A DNA stretch of 64,000 nucleotides from Saprospiraceae bacterium (lineage in GTDB: Bacteria; Bacteroidota; Bacteroidia; Chitinophagales; Saprospiraceae). The notes beneath the pieces were generated by a model. It did not search any database. It had not been told where the DNA came from and was given only the letters and a program-made list of their open reading frames with translations. Both the position numbers and the translations under genes were made by a program. Positions 62,352 through 64,000 of this stretch are shown here, in pieces. Position 1 is the stretch's first letter, and each line of letters begins with the position of its first letter. The DNA is taken from positions 147,085-211,084 of the forward strand of contig JADLHA010000048.1 in NCBI GenBank assembly GCA_020848995.1, in the 5' to 3' direction.

Positions 62352-63779
62352 ATGCGCGACTCGAAAGTATTCCGTTTCCTGAGTGCCCTGCAGCCCAAAG
62401 AGCGCCGCAGGTTTCGAAAATACCTGGAATCCCCCTATTTCAATTCCCATGCCAAACTCTTTCGCTTATTCGACCGTCTGGAAGAGGGCATTGCCGATGA
62501 TCAAATTGACCTTTCCAAAGAGCAGCTTTGGGAATCCATTCACCCGAACGAACCTTTTGAGTACGACAAATTGCGAAAACTGCTCCACGTTTTAATGGAG
62601 CATGCGTACTCTTTTTTGTCCCAACAGGTTTTCGATGTCTCCATCGCCGCCCACTCTCATTATCTGCTCCAGCTCCTGGCCGAAAAACAGATGGAATCCT
62701 ATATGCCTCACGCCATAGAATCAGGAATGGCGCTTTTGCAAAGGGAGCAAAATAGGAATGGAAATTTTTATTACGACTTGTATTCCATCGAAAAATACAA
62801 ATATGTTCTCGCCGATGTAGAGTCCGCCCGCGTCAGCAAGTCCAACTTACAACGATTGAATTTAGGTGCCATTGACGAGCACCTCAATGCCTTTTTTCTA
62901 TCGGAAAAACTGCGAAACTACTGCCTCATTTTAAGCTGGAGCAAGATGATCGAAATGGATACGGAGGTGCCCTTGCTGCAGGAGGTATTGTTGATGGCTC
63001 AGCAGAAGGAGTACAAGGACATTCCCCCCATAAGCATCTACTTCCAGATTTACCAGACTTATGCAGAGCCGGACGTCGAAGAACACTTCATCCGCCTTAA
63101 AGAGTTGATTCGTCAGCACCTGCATTTGTTTCCTGCAAATGAAGCGCGCGACATCATCAACGCCGCAATCAATTACACGATCCAGCGTCAAAACCGGGGC
63201 CAGCTCGAGTTTGCCGAGCATAATTTTGAACTTTGGCAGTACGCCCTTGAGACCGGAGTCATTTTGGTGCATGATGAAATTTCTCCCTGGGCATTTAAAA
63301 ACATCGTGACCCTGGCATTGCGTTTGGGTCATTTTGACTGGACCGAATTGTTCATTTCCGACTTTGGGTCGAAAATCGGCGAAGAATACCGGGAAAACGC
63401 TGTCAATTACAATCTGGCTTCCCTCCATTTTTACCGCAAGAAATACGACAAGGCCATTCCTTTGTTGCAGAAGGTGCAATTTGATGAAATTAATTACGGA
63501 CTGGGAGCAAAATCCATTCTTTTAGCATGTTACTATGAACTAGATGAGTTTGATCCATTGCTTTCTCACATGGAAACGTTCAAAACATTTCTACGGAGAA
63601 GCAAATCAATTACTCAGGAAAGGAAAAAAAGTTATTTGGCGCTGATAAAATTTACACATGCCCTTACAAACGCTCATGCCAATAAAGATTCCTTGAAAAA
63701 ATTAAAATCGGAAATTGAAGGCTCTCAGGCAATGAGCAAAAAATGGCTGCTTGAGAAAATTGACGAACTCCTATCTTAA
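62352..63779 (+). CDS. Helical-repeat protein of unknown function
   Basis: 475 residues, cytosolic by absence of any signal. Rich in Leu, Lys, Glu and Tyr with repeating helical pairs in TPR/HEAT style (YGLGAKSILLACYYELDEF, ALRLGHFDWTELFISDFG). The start MRDSKVFRFLSALQPKERRRFRKYLESP is distinctive: RFRKYL and SPYFN form a conserved-looking head. I think this is a Saprospiria-enriched family; no function is known. It is single-gene, with a TATCTTTA box just upstream, and is followed by the window-end repeats. The family call is memory, not search. Confidence 0.65.
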   Translation: MRDSKVFRFLSALQPKERRRFRKYLESPYFNSHAKLFRLFDRLEEGIADDQIDLSKEQLWESIHPNEPFEYDKLRKLLHVLMEHAYSFLSQQVFDVSIAAHSHYLLQLLAEKQMESYMPHAIESGMALLQREQNRNGNFYYDLYSIEKYKYVLADVESARVSKSNLQRLNLGAIDEHLNAFFLSEKLRNYCLILSWSKMIEMDTEVPLLQEVLLMAQQKEYKDIPPISIYFQIYQTYAEPDVEEHFIRLKELIRQHLHLFPANEARDIINAAINYTIQRQNRGQLEFAEHNFELWQYALETGVILVHDEISPWAFKNIVTLALRLGHFDWTELFISDFGSKIGEEYRENAVNYNLASLHFYRKKYDKAIPLLQKVQFDEINYGLGAKSILLACYYELDEFDPLLSHMETFKTFLRRSKSITQERKKSYLALIKFTHALTNAHANKDSLKKLKSEIEGSQAMSKKWLLEKIDELLS

Positions 63780-63801
63780 GGGCACTTCTACCCCCCCCTC
63801 T

Positions 63802-63852
63802 TGCGCCAGCCATCCCGCACAGGCTCATGCGCTCAATGAATTTAGCTTCACA
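63802..63852 (+). repeat. 51-base repeat, copy 1
   Basis: Starts TGCGCCAGCC and ends GAATTTAGCTTCACA. Matches the 63950-64000 copy at 49 of 51 positions. Lies just after the helical-repeat gene. Confidence 0.7.
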
Positions 63853-63949
63853 ATCCTTCGTTGCAGCTCAGTTAGTTATCGTTCCACATAGCTTCCTTCG
63901 CTGCGCCTCGGCTTGTTTTGCTTGGGGGCTGCCTCCCTCCACTCCCTGC

Positions 63950-64000
63950 TGCGCCAGCCAGCCCGCACAGGCTCACGCGCTCAATGAATTTAGCTTCACA
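63950..64000 (+). repeat. 51-base repeat, copy 2 (reaching the window edge)
   Basis: Second copy at a period of 148 bases; the same order continues off the window. The sequence between has further internal similarity (CCTTCGTTGCAGCTC at 63855 versus CCTTCGCTGCGCCTC at 63895). Tandem array or dispersed intergenic element; not coding. Confidence 0.7.

Noticed and set aside
62931..63479. 182-codon leftward open frame
   Set aside because: Antisense to the helical-repeat gene, which has better amino-acid composition.
1..64000. tRNA, rRNA and CRISPR signals
   Set aside because: I looked for TTCGAA-type T-loop cores and CCA ends, conserved rRNA segments, and regularly spaced 25-40 base repeats; none was convincing.

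Overview
The window looks like ordinary chromosome of a free-living member of the Bacteroidota, most likely a Saprospiria-type lineage. Four things point there: (i) promoters of the Bacteroidota type (TTG, about 18-19 bases, then TAnnTTTG) sit just upstream of many starts and there is little Shine-Dalgarno signal; (ii) a secreted multi-domain protein carries a C-terminal type IX secretion (Por) sorting domain; (iii) gene pairs common in this phylum are present (DUF3822-rsmD, DUF4296-like lipoprotein, LytS/LytTR pair, huge TamB, PhoR/PhoB-like pair, M23 peptidase of the phylum-specific subtype); (iv) codon and base use are even throughout. I see no rRNA, tRNA, CRISPR array, transposase or prophage.

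Layout. 1-8.9 kb: the 3' part of sucC, an LptF-type permease with a small SPOR protein, fmt, an orphan double-ATPase peptide ABC protein, and a large AsmA-like protein. 8.9-12 kb: a haloperoxidase-fold lipoprotein that has lost its vanadate ligands, with palindromic operator-like sites, and a TlpA-like thioredoxin. 12-19.5 kb: a tight leftward operon DUF3822-rsmD-argS-glnS-pyrR-pyrB-glycosyltransferase. 19.5-28.5 kb: tsaD, then leftward folP-tamB-mutS2. 28.6-32.9 kb: M23 peptidase, a two-component pair, a small lipoprotein and SixA. 32.9-36.9 kb: a coupled rightward set (SWIM-finger protein, degenerate GH13 lipoprotein, RlmH, rhomboid). 36.9-42 kb: pruA, coaD, lpdA, GNAT, HMG-CoA lyase. 42-50.7 kb: small membrane protein, TonB-like protein, a NamZ-type muramidase, a DnaQ-GIY-YIG nuclease, pyrF, mrp, a fused RibF-glycosyltransferase, and a pseudouridine synthase. 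50.8-59.6 kb: a NarL/TPR-kinase pair, a candidate structured RNA, an ABC-F protein, yqgE-fabD-folE, and a LytS/LytTR pair. 59.6-64 kb: the type IX secreted protein, a helical-repeat protein, and a direct repeat running off the window.

Most genes are housekeeping: translation and RNA modification (fmt, argS, glnS, rsmD, rlmH, tsaD, rluA family), pyrimidine synthesis (pyrB, pyrR, pyrF), cofactors (folP, folE, coaD, ribF, mrp), lipid and envelope building (lptF, tamB, asmA-like, fabD, namZ, M23). No mobile or defence island is visible. The points most worth following are: the single-frame fusion of the FAD-synthesis enzyme RibF to a family 2 glycosyltransferase; a 156-base candidate RNA with a long closing helix resembling 6S RNA; two surface lipoproteins on enzyme folds (vanadium haloperoxidase and alpha-amylase) whose catalytic residues are gone; the palindromes controlling the first of these; a mirror-symmetric divergent promoter between mrp and ribF; and several RNA-modification or folate enzymes with altered signature motifs (RsmD, RlmH, FolP).
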